A DNA stretch of 64,000 nucleotides from Amarolinea sp964580725. Its GTDB lineage: Bacteria > Chloroflexota > Anaerolineae > SSC4 > Amarolineaceae. Position 1 is the stretch's first letter; every line of letters begins with the position of its first letter. Where the stretch lies: contig CAZOLV010000007.1 in assembly GCA_964580725.1 (NCBI GenBank), positions 1 through 64,000 on the forward strand, read 5' to 3'. A model generated the notes under the pieces. The model ran no database searches. It saw only the letters and a list, made by a program, of their open reading frames with translations, and was not told the origin of the DNA. Below, piece after piece: positions 20,042-28,773 of the stretch. The position numbers and the translations under genes were made by a program.

Positions 20042-21699
20042 GGGTTGGTCGCCAGCGCGGACGCATAATCCACCCGCACATGCACACGGAAGGGGATGAG
20101 GGGCAAGCGCCCCAACCAGTTTGGCGCCAGCTCGATACGGGGCGGCTGCTCCAACTGCCATTCGCGCTGCAGCAATTCGCCGGCAGCCTCCGGCGTCAGT
20201 CCGGCCACGGCGGCGCGCAGCCGCCCCTGGTCCACATCCGCCACCATGACGCCGGAGGTCGTCACGTTGTAGGTGACGACTTTCAGCGTGTTTTCTTCCA
20301 ACACCGTGAAACGACTGGCGCCGTACTGGATCGAATCGGCCAGCAAGTGGCTGCCAGGCGTCATTTGCGCCTGCAGCGCACGCAGACCCAATGTGCGCCC
20401 GCCCTGATCGTCCACGGCGATGGCACGCGCCAGGATGCGCATGGTGACGCCGAGCGTGTCCCTGGCCTCATCGGTGAACGAGTCGAAGATCAGGGACATG
20501 ACGTAGGTCTCGACCGATTCGGGCGGCACGAACTCCCCTTCCTTCAGTTCCTCGCTCAGCTTCTGATACGCCTTCTGCTCCAGTTGTTGCTGCAATGCCG
20601 TCCGCAGGCGCTCCTTGTCGGCCAGCGTGACCACCCCGCCCTGGCGCACCGTGCCGCCGCGCAGCGGCGTCTGGTTGATCACGCGCAGGCTCACGCTCAG
20701 GCCGCCATCTATACGGTTGATAGCGCCCGCAGCCACGTTGCCAGACGGGCCTGGATCGAGCGCCTCGACCGGCGCATCGGCGCGGGCGCCCGCCCCGCCG
20801 CTTATCGTCACGTCGGCGGTTGTCTTGAAACGAATGTTGTTGCCGGCCGTGGTGCGCACGACCGTGCCGATGGGCACAAGCACTTCCTGGCTGCGCAGGT
20901 TGACGAAAGTCACAACGCCGCTGGCGGTCTTGTCAGGCACATCGCGCCGTCCCGTCGTGGGAGCGCTGCGCGTTTCTTCGACCAATACCTCGATGCGCCG
21001 CGCCGGCACCAGGTTGTTGGTCGGGTCAACCTGTTCGACGGCGGGGCTGGCGCGCACATCAATGCTGGCAATGACCGGCTGGCGCGAGGGAACGACTGTG
21101 ACGGTGGCCAGGGGCACCGTCAACAAGACGACGCCCAAGACAGCTCCACCCAAAACGGCCGCCAAAAGCAGCAGGCCAAGCGCCTGGCCCCAGGCCGAGC
21201 CTGCGCCGCGGGCGCTGAGCGCGTCGATGCGCCGATTGCGCGCCTGCGCCGTACCACGCTGCCGGCGCCAGTCGAGCCAGCGCTGCGCCTGGCGCACAGG
21301 CGGCCGCGCCGCAGCGGTGCGGTCGGGAGGCGCGTTCAGGCGCGGCGCCGGCCGCCGCCAGGGTGAGGCAACCTGCGCCGTTTCCAGGCTGCCAAAGACG
21401 GGCAAGCCGCAGGCAGCGGCCGCCGCCCGCGTTGGCAGGTGACGCGTCACCAGCGCCAGTTCGACGCCCTGACGCTGCGCCTGTCGCAGCAGCAAATCGA
21501 GGCGCACAACGCTGGCCAGTTGGTGGGCGCGGGCGTCCAGCGCCAGCGCCGCCCGCCCGCCGTGCAGGCGCGCCAGGCGCTGCTGCAGGACAGCCGTCGT
21601 ATCGTCCGGCAGGACGGGGATCAGGGCGATCTGGTCGCCGTTGGCTTGATCATTCGTTGGTTCCAATGTGCCCATCATTTCAGTCGTTTGCGTCTTCAC
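20038..21699 (-). CDS. Membrane-anchored baseplate-J-like protein
   Basis: The 553-aa protein begins with GTG at 21699, overlapping the alaS stop as GTGA. Residues 20-110 form an alpha/beta domain (ALIPVLPDDTTAVLQQRLAR, LALVTRHLPTRAAAAACGLP) similar in style to the N-terminal domain of Chloroflexota and Patescibacteria baseplate-J/gp47-annotated proteins. A basic linker and one membrane helix (LGLLLLAAVLGGAVLGVVLL, about residue 175) follow. The rest is an extracytoplasmic beta-rich region with the Baseplate_J-like segment (LRSQEVLVPIGTVVRTT, GPSGNVAAGAINRIDGG). No other phage tail gene is present, so it is not prophage. The function is unknown; its fixed place between alaS and ruvX suggests an envelope role. 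Confidence 0.8.
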   Translation of the reverse strand: MKTQTTEMMGTLEPTNDQANGDQIALIPVLPDDTTAVLQQRLARLHGGRAALALDARAHQLASVVRLDLLLRQAQRQGVELALVTRHLPTRAAAAACGLPVFGSLETAQVASPWRRPAPRLNAPPDRTAAARPPVRQAQRWLDWRRQRGTAQARNRRIDALSARGAGSAWGQALGLLLLAAVLGGAVLGVVLLTVPLATVTVVPSRQPVIASIDVRASPAVEQVDPTNNLVPARRIEVLVEETRSAPTTGRRDVPDKTASGVVTFVNLRSQEVLVPIGTVVRTTAGNNIRFKTTADVTISGGAGARADAPVEALDPGPSGNVAAGAINRIDGGLSVSLRVINQTPLRGGTVRQGGVVTLADKERLRTALQQQLEQKAYQKLSEELKEGEFVPPESVETYVMSLIFDSFTDEARDTLGVTMRILARAIAVDDQGGRTLGLRALQAQMTPGSHLLADSIQYGASRFTVLEENTLKVVTYNVTTSGVMVADVDQGRLRAAVAGLTPEAAGELLQREWQLEQPPRIELAPNWLGRLPLIPFRVHVRVDYASALATNP

Positions 21700-24389
21700 T
21701 GCGCCTGGCGACGCCGGGCCTGCACCCAGGGCAGCACCAGCGCCAGGGCATCGGCCAGCCGGTCGGCGTCCTTGCCGCCTGCCTGGGCCAATGTGGGCCG
21801 GCCGCCGCCGCCGCCGCCGATGACGGGGGCAATGGCCCGGATGATCTGCCCGGCGTCCAGCCCCTGGGCGGCCAGGTCGGGCGTCACGGCGGCGATAAGG
21901 TTGGGGCGGCCGCCGATCAGCGCGCCAAGTACAACGACCGATGACCCCAGGCGGTCACGCAGCCAGTCGCTCATCTGGCGCAGGGTCTCCATGTCGGACG
22001 CTTCCACCTGCACCGCCAACACCTGTGCGCTGTCCACCGGGGCAGCCTGGGCAGCAATCAGTTCGATCTCGCGCCGGGCCATCTGCTGGCGCAGGCGCGT
22101 TACCTCGCGCTGCGCCATTTGCAGCGTCTGCTGCACGTCGCTGACCTTGGCGGGCAGCGTCTCCTCGCTGGCGCCCAGGGCCGCCGCCGCTTGACGCAGC
22201 GTCGCCAGGCGCTGTTGGGCGTACTTCTGCGCCCCGCGTCCCGTCAGCGCCTCGATGCGGCGAATGCCGGAGCCGATGCTCCCCTCGCTGACGATGGCGA
22301 ACAGCCCAATGATGCCAGTGCGGGTCAGGTGCGTGCCGCCGCACAGCTCCTTACTGACCGCCGTCTCAGGCTGCTGGCCAATCCAGATCATGCGCACCTC
22401 ATCGCCATATTTTTCGCCAAAGAGCGCCATCGCCCCCGCCGCCACAGCTTCTTTGTAGCTGGTGACCTGCGCCGTCACCGGGTGATCGGTCAAGATGGCG
22501 TCGTTGACCCCCTGCTCGATGCGCTGGCGCTCGTCGTCAGTCAGCGCCGCTTGATGCGTAAAGTCGAAGCGCAGGCGGTCGGGTGCAACCAGCGACCCGG
22601 CCTGATGCACATGCGTTCCCAGGACGCGGCGCAGTTCAGCGTGCAGCAGGTGCGTGGCCGTGTGATTGCGCATGATGTCGAACCGCCGCTCCTCGGCAAT
22701 GCTGACCAGGGCGCGGTCGCCCACGGCTGGCGCGCCGCGCGTCACCACGCCGATGTGCACGGTCAGGCCGGGAATGGGGCGGCGCACGTCGTTCACCTCG
22801 ATCTGCCAGGCATCGTCGGCGGCGGTGATCCATCCGGTGTCGCTGACCTGGCCACCCTGCTCGACGTAGAAGGGCGTGGCGGGCGTCACCACTTCGACGG
22901 TTCGTCCCGCCTGCGCCTGGGTCACCGGTTGTCCGTTCTGAAAAAGCGCCGCCACGCTGGTGGGCACCCGTGTCGTTTCATAGTAAAGATGCTCCACGCC
23001 TGCGCTGTCCAAGACGCTTTCCTGGCGCAGTCGTTCCAATGTTTCGACATAGACGCGCGCCGACGCGTCATTGGCGGCGGCAAAACGGGCGGCGCTGCGG
23101 GCGCGTTCTTTCTGCTCCTGCATGGCGCGCTGGAAACCAGGTTCGTCCACCTGAAAACCGGCGTCGCGCGCCGAGTCCCGCGTCAGGTCGAGAGGGAAGC
23201 CGTAAGTGTCGTACAATCTGAAGGCCTGGTCTCCGGGCAGCAGACGGTTGGCCGCTACGTCAGGGCGCGCCATGATCTCCTGCAGCAGTTCTTCGCCGGC
23301 GCGCAGGGTGCGGCGGAACCGTTCCTCCTCCAGGGCGACGGTGCGCAGGATGAAGTCGCGGCGGTCGCGCAGTTCATGGTAATGTTGACCCATCGTCCCG
23401 ATGACCACATCCACGGTGTTCGCCAGGAAGGGCTGTTGGAAACCGAGCTTGACGCCAAAACGGGCCGCGCGGCGCAGCAGCATGCGCAGGACGTAGCCGC
23501 GCCCGGCGTTGCCCGGCAGCACGCCGTCACCCACCAGGAAGGCGATCGCACGGCTATGATCGGCGATGACGCGATAGCTGACGTAGTGCTCAGCGCGTTG
23601 TTCGGCGCTGTGACGCAGCGCAGCTTGCACGTGGGCGAAGATGGGCTGGAAGAGGTCGGTGTCGTAGGTTGACTGTTTGCGCTGCAACACCAGAGAGAGG
23701 CGCTCGAAGCCCATGCCGGTGTCAACGCTTGGCTTGGGCAGCGGCGTCAGCACGCCCTGGCTGTCGCGATTGAACTGCATGAAGACGAGATTCCAGATCT
23801 CGATGTAGTCATCCAGCGCATTGACGCCGGCGGCGTGTTGTGCGTTCAGGTCGCCCAGGTAGTAGTGGATTTCGGAACAGGGGCCGCAGGGGCCGGTATC
23901 GCCCATTGACCAGAAGTTGTCCTTTTCGCCGAAGCGTAGCACACGTTCGGGCGCGGCGCCGGTCTGCACCCATAGCTGCGCCGCTTCATCGTCGTCGCGA
24001 TAGACGGTGAACCAGAGCCGGTTGACATCGAGCTTGAGTTCATGCACCAGGAAGCGCCAGGCCAGGGCAATCGCCTCCTGCTTGAAGTAATCGCCGAAGG
24101 AGAAGTTGCCGAGCATTTCGAAGAAGGTGTGGTGGCGCGGCGACGGGCCGACATTTTCGAGGTCGTTGTGCTTGCCGGAGACGCGCATGCACTTCTGTGC
24201 TGTGACGGCGCGCACGTAGGGGCGTTTTTCGGCGCCGAGGAAGGTGTCCTTGAACTGCACCATCCCGGCGTTGGTGAAGAGCAGCGTTGGATCGCCCGCC
24301 GGTACGAGCGATGAGCTGGCCACATGCGTATGGCCGTTCGCCATGAAGAATTCGATGAACTTCTGCCTGATCTCTGTGCTTGTCAACAT
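21696..24389 (-). CDS. alaS: Alanyl-tRNA synthetase
   Basis: Charges tRNA-Ala with alanine and hydrolyses mischarged Ser/Gly-tRNA-Ala. The 897-aa protein has the class II core at the N-terminus (IRQKFIEFFMANGHTHVASS, TFFEMLGNFSFGDYFK). The editing domain has HTATHLLH and CGGTHLTRTG (the Zn/HxxxH and CxxxH motifs). The C-Ala region ends with the GGGGGGRPTLAQAGGKD segment. It is the first gene of the operon that continues into the baseplate-J-like protein, ruvX and mltG. A T-box leader directly upstream should couple its expression to uncharged tRNA-Ala. Confidence 0.97.
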   Translation of the reverse strand: MLTSTEIRQKFIEFFMANGHTHVASSSLVPAGDPTLLFTNAGMVQFKDTFLGAEKRPYVRAVTAQKCMRVSGKHNDLENVGPSPRHHTFFEMLGNFSFGDYFKQEAIALAWRFLVHELKLDVNRLWFTVYRDDDEAAQLWVQTGAAPERVLRFGEKDNFWSMGDTGPCGPCSEIHYYLGDLNAQHAAGVNALDDYIEIWNLVFMQFNRDSQGVLTPLPKPSVDTGMGFERLSLVLQRKQSTYDTDLFQPIFAHVQAALRHSAEQRAEHYVSYRVIADHSRAIAFLVGDGVLPGNAGRGYVLRMLLRRAARFGVKLGFQQPFLANTVDVVIGTMGQHYHELRDRRDFILRTVALEEERFRRTLRAGEELLQEIMARPDVAANRLLPGDQAFRLYDTYGFPLDLTRDSARDAGFQVDEPGFQRAMQEQKERARSAARFAAANDASARVYVETLERLRQESVLDSAGVEHLYYETTRVPTSVAALFQNGQPVTQAQAGRTVEVVTPATPFYVEQGGQVSDTGWITAADDAWQIEVNDVRRPIPGLTVHIGVVTRGAPAVGDRALVSIAEERRFDIMRNHTATHLLHAELRRVLGTHVHQAGSLVAPDRLRFDFTHQAALTDDERQRIEQGVNDAILTDHPVTAQVTSYKEAVAAGAMALFGEKYGDEVRMIWIGQQPETAVSKELCGGTHLTRTGIIGLFAIVSEGSIGSGIRRIEALTGRGAQKYAQQRLATLRQAAAALGASEETLPAKVSDVQQTLQMAQREVTRLRQQMARREIELIAAQAAPVDSAQVLAVQVEASDMETLRQMSDWLRDRLGSSVVVLGALIGGRPNLIAAVTPDLAAQGLDAGQIIRAIAPVIGGGGGGRPTLAQAGGKDADRLADALALVLPWVQARRRQAQ

Positions 24390-24427
24390 GGTCAGTTCTC
24401 CCTGTGTTGTCTGGTGCGACTGCGAAC

Positions 24428-24676
24428 AAAAAGGCCCGTCCTTCGTAAGGACGAGCCGATGACCCGTGGTACCACCTTCGTTGAGCGCCGTAACGCTCCG
24501 CTTGAGGCCCCGCTAACGGTGGGCGTCCGGTCAGCTTTACTGGCGGCGACGGGCCGCTTTCAGGCTGGCGTCTCAGGAGTGGCTGGCAGTGCAGGATGGC
24601 GCCGGTCTTACACCCTCACCGGCTCGCTGTCGTCAGAACCTGCGCTGCGCATCTCCATCACAGACATTTGCTGATT
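24428..24676 (-). promoter_or_regulatory. T-box riboswitch leader of alaS
   Basis: The minus-strand leader contains the hallmark T-box GGTGGTACCACGG at 24464-24476, then a 11-bp terminator stem (24433-24443 with 24447-24457) and a U-run at 24428-24432. The antiterminator bulge UGGU can pair with the ACCA end of uncharged tRNA with discriminator A, as in tRNA-Ala. Upstream sequence (24480-24676) is long enough for stem I. The specifier codon was not fixed by eye. Confidence 0.92.
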
Positions 24677-24682
24677 GGGCCG

Positions 24683-24711
24683 ATTGTAGCATCAGGCGTG
24701 GGTGTTGTCAA
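24683..24711 (-). promoter_or_regulatory. Consensus promoter of the alaS operon
   Basis: On the minus strand TTGACA (24706-24711) and TACAAT (24683-24688) are separated by 17 bp. Transcription should start near 24676, giving a leader of about 287 nt. Confidence 0.85.
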
Positions 24712-24861
24712 AAGGTAGCAGTTGCAAATGTAGCACATATTCAACCACAGAGAGCACAGAGAGCACAAAGAAATGACAGATCAGACGCAAAGAGGTGACG
24801 TTCCCGCAGTTGCGTTGACGAACCCCGATGGATGTAAGGGACTTCTAGCCTATGCGCGTTT
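24712..24861. other. Intergenic stretch with a short tandem purine-rich repeat
   Basis: No gene is seen. At about 24743-24772 an imperfect tandem of CAGAGAGCACA units occurs, a type of low-complexity repeat of unknown role. Confidence 0.4.
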
Positions 24862-25077
24862 TCAGTAGTCAGCGCCGGTGAGCGCATTCACAGCGGACAA
24901 CTCCTGCTCTAGTGCGCGCAAAGCGTTTAGATACGCCAGCATCGTTTCGGCCAACGGCCACCAATAGTTGCGTTCAAAATAGGTAAATGTGCTGTCGTGC
25001 CAGTCCTCACTGGTCTCCTGCCACACCTTCTCTAACTGCCTGGCGATATCCAAAAATTCCGCACTCAGCGTGTCCAT
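24862..25077 (-). CDS. Small acidic protein, possible partner or immunity protein of the upstream nuclease
   Basis: The 71-aa protein (MDTLSAEFLDIARQLEKVW) is acidic, helical and Trp/Tyr-rich (TFTYFERNYWWPLAETM). No family is recognised. It starts 6 bp after the stop of the WXG-like/PD-ExK protein, with a GAGG-containing ribosome site inside that gene's end, so the two are translated together. Small acidic genes directly after toxin genes are often immunity proteins; that is an inference from position, size and charge only. Confidence 0.55.
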   Translation of the reverse strand: MDTLSAEFLDIARQLEKVWQETSEDWHDSTFTYFERNYWWPLAETMLAYLNALRALEQELSAVNALTGADY

Positions 25078-25083
25078 GCTTCG

Positions 25084-26178
25084 TCAGCCTCTCCGTTCGG
25101 CGCCGCCTGGCGCACCCTCGCGGCGTTCGGTCGGCTGGGCCGCCCCTTGCTCTGACCAGGCGGACGGCCGCTCGCCCGGCGCGGACGGGTCATGCAGCGG
25201 CTCGGCGGCGTCCTCTGCCAACAGGGCGTCGAGATCAATGCCGGCCTCGATCAAAGCCCACTCGCCGTTGGCCTGGCGGCCATAGACGGCCGCGACGGCG
25301 TGGGCGTAGTCGGTGACAACGGCCAGCGTCGGTACGTTGGCTGCTCCCATCTCATGCACCAGGCGGCCGAGGCGCGCATTGGTCGGACTCCACTGCGCCG
25401 AGGCAGGGTCGGTCATCCGGGTTGCCGTTTGAGCCACCCAGGCGGCTGAGCCTTGTTCGCCGGCCGCGGTTTGACCCAGGCGCAGCGCGCCGTCCCGGCT
25501 GGCTTTGGACTCCACCACGATCAGTGGCAGGCCCGGCGCACTGAAGACGCGGTCGAAGCCGTGTGCGGGCTGGGTAAAGGTCACCTCCTGCAGGCCGAAA
25601 CGCCGACTGAGAACGATGGAAGCCATCTCCTCGCCGGCGTGACCCAGCACGTGATTCACCCGCCCTAGCGCCAGGTGCATGGCGCAGATGGTTACGACCA
25701 TCAGGTCGGGTATGCCCGCAGCGCCCAGGTTCAACGCCGCACCGATCAATTGCGTGGTCTGATAGGCTTCCAGGGCCGCGCTGCGACGATCCAGGTAGGT
25801 GACGGCGCGGGACAGGTCGGCGTCGAGCGCCTGCTCCAGGGCGCGGCGCTGATGCTCCCAGGCGCTGACGGCCGCGTCGAAGCGACGGCGCCTGGTCAGG
25901 ATGTGGGCCAGGCGCTGTTCCGCGCGCTGCAAGGCCTGTTCGATGCGCCCACAATCCGCCGGCAGCCCCTGGGCTGCGGCGCGCCAGCAGTCATAGAGCA
26001 GATCGTTGAGTTGGTTGACCTGGCGACGAGCGGCCGCCTCCAGGCGCTCGAAGGTTTGGGTCGCGCGCAACACGGCCGTCTGTGCGGACGGCAAGGCGTC
26101 CGTGGTGCGGCCGGCAAAGGCGAGGAGCGCGGCGCGCAGATTCTGCAGCGCCTCGAGATCGGCGTGGATTTGGGTCAT
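25084..26178 (-). CDS. WXG-like helical protein with C-terminal PD-(D/E)xK nuclease-like domain (candidate polymorphic toxin)
   Basis: Residues 1-150 of this 364-aa protein are almost purely helical, with long amphipathic stretches (DLEALQNLRAALLAFAGR, RRRFDAAVSAWEHQRRALEQ) like WXG100/LXG-type N-termini of type VII secreted effectors. Residues 155-190 hold two hydrophobic segments. Residues about 200-300 carry HGFDRVFSAPGLPLIVVESKAS, with D and ExK placed as in restriction-endonuclease-fold toxins, followed by GEQGSAAWV as in Tox-REase domains. The last 40 residues are Pro/Glu/Arg-rich. The downstream 71-aa gene may be its immunity partner, and an FtsK-like fragment lies just upstream. The toxin role is inferred. 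Confidence 0.6.
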   Translation of the reverse strand: MTQIHADLEALQNLRAALLAFAGRTTDALPSAQTAVLRATQTFERLEAAARRQVNQLNDLLYDCWRAAAQGLPADCGRIEQALQRAEQRLAHILTRRRRFDAAVSAWEHQRRALEQALDADLSRAVTYLDRRSAALEAYQTTQLIGAALNLGAAGIPDLMVVTICAMHLALGRVNHVLGHAGEEMASIVLSRRFGLQEVTFTQPAHGFDRVFSAPGLPLIVVESKASRDGALRLGQTAAGEQGSAAWVAQTATRMTDPASAQWSPTNARLGRLVHEMGAANVPTLAVVTDYAHAVAAVYGRQANGEWALIEAGIDLDALLAEDAAEPLHDPSAPGERPSAWSEQGAAQPTERREGAPGGAERRG

Positions 26179-26199
26179 GGGTTGCCAGCGTTTGCAGGT

Positions 26200-26564
26200 T
26201 TACGTGTCGAGGTAGATCCCCAACCTTTCGATCAGGAGCGCCAGGCGTTCATCTGGGCGGCGGGCGGCGGCGCGTCGGGCGTTACAGCAAACTCGCCCAG
26301 TTCGGCGTCCTCCCAGAGCAGGCAGTCGGGGGCGGTGAAGCGCAGCGGGGTACACAGAGCGAACAGATCGGCGAGGTTGATGTTGCGCGCCGGCAGCGTC
26401 AGGCTGTCCAGGGTCGCCAGCACGAAGACGCCAGCGGCCGGCCCGGTGCGCAGCACCTGTAGGAGGGAGGCCCAGGTGCGTTCGTCGCAGCCAACCACCG
26501 CACAGACGCCGCACAGCGCACAAAGATCGAGCCAAAAGGGGCCTGTGACTGCCCTGCCCTGCAA
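26200..26564 (-). pseudogene. Frameshifted fragment resembling the end of an FtsK/EccC-like ATPase
   Basis: In one frame (26232-26564) the translation LQVLRTGPAAGVFVLATLD, then NLADLFALCTPLRF and LLWEDAELGEFAV looks like the C-terminal part of an FtsK/SpoIIIE-type translocation ATPase. After PAAQMN the continuation LALLIERLGIYLDT lies in another frame, ending at 26200. No Walker A region is present. It is interpreted as a remnant of a larger gene once next to the WXG-like effector. Family identity is tentative. Confidence 0.35.
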
Positions 26565-26656
26565 GAGGCGTCATTGCCGTCACCCTCTCGCTGCGCAACC
26601 GCCCTGTCTGGTCGCCTGCCCAAGGCTGTGCGGCGACGTCATGCGCCGGACGTAAG

Positions 26657-26705
26657 CCGCCGGGTTGCGCATGATCCGAAGATCGTGGTATGCACAACCC
26701 GGCGG
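26657..26705 (-). terminator. Terminator-like hairpin after the LysM gene
   Basis: A 16-bp stem with one G-U type mismatch (26657-26672 with 26690-26705) starts 16 nt past the stop codon. The loop holds a small GATC-TTCG-GATC hairpin. There is no clear T-run, so efficiency is uncertain. Confidence 0.55.
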
Positions 26706-26721
26706 TCTTGTCTGAGCGCCG

Positions 26722-28464
26722 TCAGGGCAGGCGCAGCTTTTGCCCGGCGTAAATGCGGTTGGCGTTGCGGATGCCGTTGGTCTGCATCAGCGCGCTGACC
26801 GATGTGCCGTTGCGGGCGGCGATGCCGCTCAGCGTATCGCCCGCTTTGACAGTGTAAGTCGTCGGACGCGGCTCAGCGCCCAGACCTGGCGTCACCGGCT
26901 CGCCCGGCGTCGGCGCCGGAATACTGACCGTAACGCTGCCGCCGCCGCTGCTGGCGCTGCACGGCACCTTCAACACCTGTCCCACAAAGATCATGTTGAC
27001 ATTCTTGATGCCGTTGAGACTCGCCAGATTGGCCACAGTGGTGTGGAACTTCGCCGCAATGGCCGACAGCGTGTCGCCGCGCTTGACGACATACGTGCAG
27101 GGCGTCGTCTCGCCGCTGCTGCCCTCACGACACGGCACAATGCTGATCGCATCCACGTCGGCATCCAGCTCACGCCCGCCAGTGGCCCACTTCTTGTGCG
27201 CCATTACGAACAGCGTGATCGTGTCCGACGGCGCTGTGAACTTGACGCTGTAGGCGCTGTAACTGCCAGGCGCCGTGCGCAGATAGATGGGGCTGACCGG
27301 CGCATACTCCTTGTAGTCCAGATTGGCCCAATCGGCGTCCGTCCCGCTGTTGTAGCCCCACAAAATCTCGTAGCGGTACGCGTCCTCGTCCGAATTGTCG
27401 GTGCGCTCGCGCAGCATCCCAGCCAACGAGAACTGGTAGGTCTTGCCCTTCGTCAGCCCCTTCACCACCTGATAGATGCCGGCGTAGCGGTTGGGATCGG
27501 TCCCCGCCGTGTACTTCAGCGTGTTGATCTCGATGAGCTGGGCGTGCTTGCCCTCGTAGACGACAGGCGCCCAGGTTTCATCGTAGAAGCCATACTCCGC
27601 ACGCCCACCGTTGGTGAACGCGGTCCAAGACTTGCCAACGCCGCTGGCGCTGAAACCGCCTTCGAAATTGCCATTGGCGACCAGGCTGCTGCCAGAACAG
27701 GTCAACGCTGCGCTGCTGCCGCCGCTCGCACCACTGCCGCCGCTGCTGCTGCCACTGCCGCCGCTGCTGCTGCCACTGCCGCCGCTGCTACTGCCGCCGC
27801 TGCTGGCGCTGGCCCCAAACAGGCTGATGCCGTCCAGGTTGAAGTCAACTTCGCGGTACGGCGTGCCCCACTTCATCCAGACGCGCACGAAAACGGTGAT
27901 CTTGGCGCCGGTTGCCGTCACTTTGGCGCGGTATTCGCTAAACCCGCCCGGCGCGGTGCGTGGGTAGATGTTGTCCCAGGGCAATTCGACCCAATTGTTG
28001 ACGGCGGCCCAGTTCGTTCCACCGTTGTAGTCGAAGCCGATCTGCACACGGTAGCGCCAGGGATCGGGGTCGCTGTCATCGGCGCGGATCATGCCCCGCA
28101 GCCAAAACTCATATACGGCGCCCTTGCTCACAGTGGCTGTCTGGTAGATGCCTGCGTAGCGGTCAGGTTCCGATGAGTCCTGCTTGGTGTTGATCTCGAT
28201 CATCTGCGAGTGCTGGCCGTCCCACACGGTCTTGGCCCACTGATCGTCGTAGAAGCCGTAGGCGGCGCGGCCTCCGTTGGTGAAGCAGGACCAGCCCTTG
28301 CCAACGGCCCCACATCCGCCGGCCGAACTAAATCCCCCTTCGAAGTTGCCATTTTTCAGAACATCACTGCTCGTCGCGGCCTGTGGGCTGGACGAAACCA
28401 GACCAGCGCTGAGCACGACAGCCAGAATCAACGCGACACCGATCACGCGCTGCTTGATTCTCAT
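26722..28464 (-). CDS. Secreted protein with two carbohydrate-binding-like repeats and two LysM domains
   Basis: The 580-aa protein has a signal peptide (MRIKQRVIGVALILAVVLSA). Two homologous beta-sandwich-like repeats follow, at about residues 36-218 and 262-450, each starting NGNFEGGF and containing KGWSCFTNGGRAAYGFYD-type and DRYAGIYQ segments. A Ser/Gly linker of GSSSGGS units (about 220-256), encoded by a 27-bp tandem repeat at 27715-27800, separates them. Two C-terminal LysM modules (YVVKRGDTLSAIAAKF; YTVKAGDTLSGIAARN) would bind peptidoglycan or related glycans. The whole looks like a cell-wall-attached glycan-binding protein. It has its own promoter and a leader of about 230 nt. Confidence 0.85.
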   Translation of the reverse strand: MRIKQRVIGVALILAVVLSAGLVSSSPQAATSSDVLKNGNFEGGFSSAGGCGAVGKGWSCFTNGGRAAYGFYDDQWAKTVWDGQHSQMIEINTKQDSSEPDRYAGIYQTATVSKGAVYEFWLRGMIRADDSDPDPWRYRVQIGFDYNGGTNWAAVNNWVELPWDNIYPRTAPGGFSEYRAKVTATGAKITVFVRVWMKWGTPYREVDFNLDGISLFGASASSGGSSSGGSGSSSGGSGSSSGGSGASGGSSAALTCSGSSLVANGNFEGGFSASGVGKSWTAFTNGGRAEYGFYDETWAPVVYEGKHAQLIEINTLKYTAGTDPNRYAGIYQVVKGLTKGKTYQFSLAGMLRERTDNSDEDAYRYEILWGYNSGTDADWANLDYKEYAPVSPIYLRTAPGSYSAYSVKFTAPSDTITLFVMAHKKWATGGRELDADVDAISIVPCREGSSGETTPCTYVVKRGDTLSAIAAKFHTTVANLASLNGIKNVNMIFVGQVLKVPCSASSGGGSVTVSIPAPTPGEPVTPGLGAEPRPTTYTVKAGDTLSGIAARNGTSVSALMQTNGIRNANRIYAGQKLRLP

Positions 28465-28704
28465 TGAGGCGATCCTCCTCTTCTTTCATGCTCTCTCTGA
28501 CATGCGCCTGTTGGCGTGTCTGTCTGGGCGCCCGAGCTGCGCCTGGTGTAACGATGAGCGCAACCACGCTGTGGGAAAACGTCGTGCGTCCTGGGCGGTC
28601 GGCTGCGCCGGGTTGCCGTGGCGGCCTTCGATATTGATGAACCCAAAGGCGCACACAAACACCGAGGACGCTCGCAGAGTCACGATGGTTGCGGATTGAT
28701 AGTC
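28465..28704 (-). other. Long untranslated leader of the LysM-protein gene
   Basis: About 230 nt separate the predicted transcription start from the ATG at 28464. Short ORFs here lack ribosome sites. The region is GC-rich and could fold, but no known riboswitch class was recognised. Confidence 0.4.
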
Positions 28705-28733
28705 ATTCTACCACAATCGAGTTTATTTGACAA
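28705..28733 (-). promoter_or_regulatory. Promoter of the LysM-protein gene
   Basis: On the minus strand TTGTCA (28728-28733) and TAGAAT (28705-28710) are spaced 17 bp. Confidence 0.6.
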
Positions 28734-28773
28734 GAGCGACTTTTCATGCCCGCGCAAAAGTGGGGGCGAAGTC

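Noticed and set aside
20038..21699. Prophage tail region
   Set aside because: Only one baseplate-J-like domain, membrane-anchored and embedded in a housekeeping operon; no capsid, tail, integrase or lysis genes nearby.
27715..27800. CRISPR-like or satellite array
   Set aside because: The 27-bp tandem units encode the Ser/Gly linker of the LysM protein and have no spacers.
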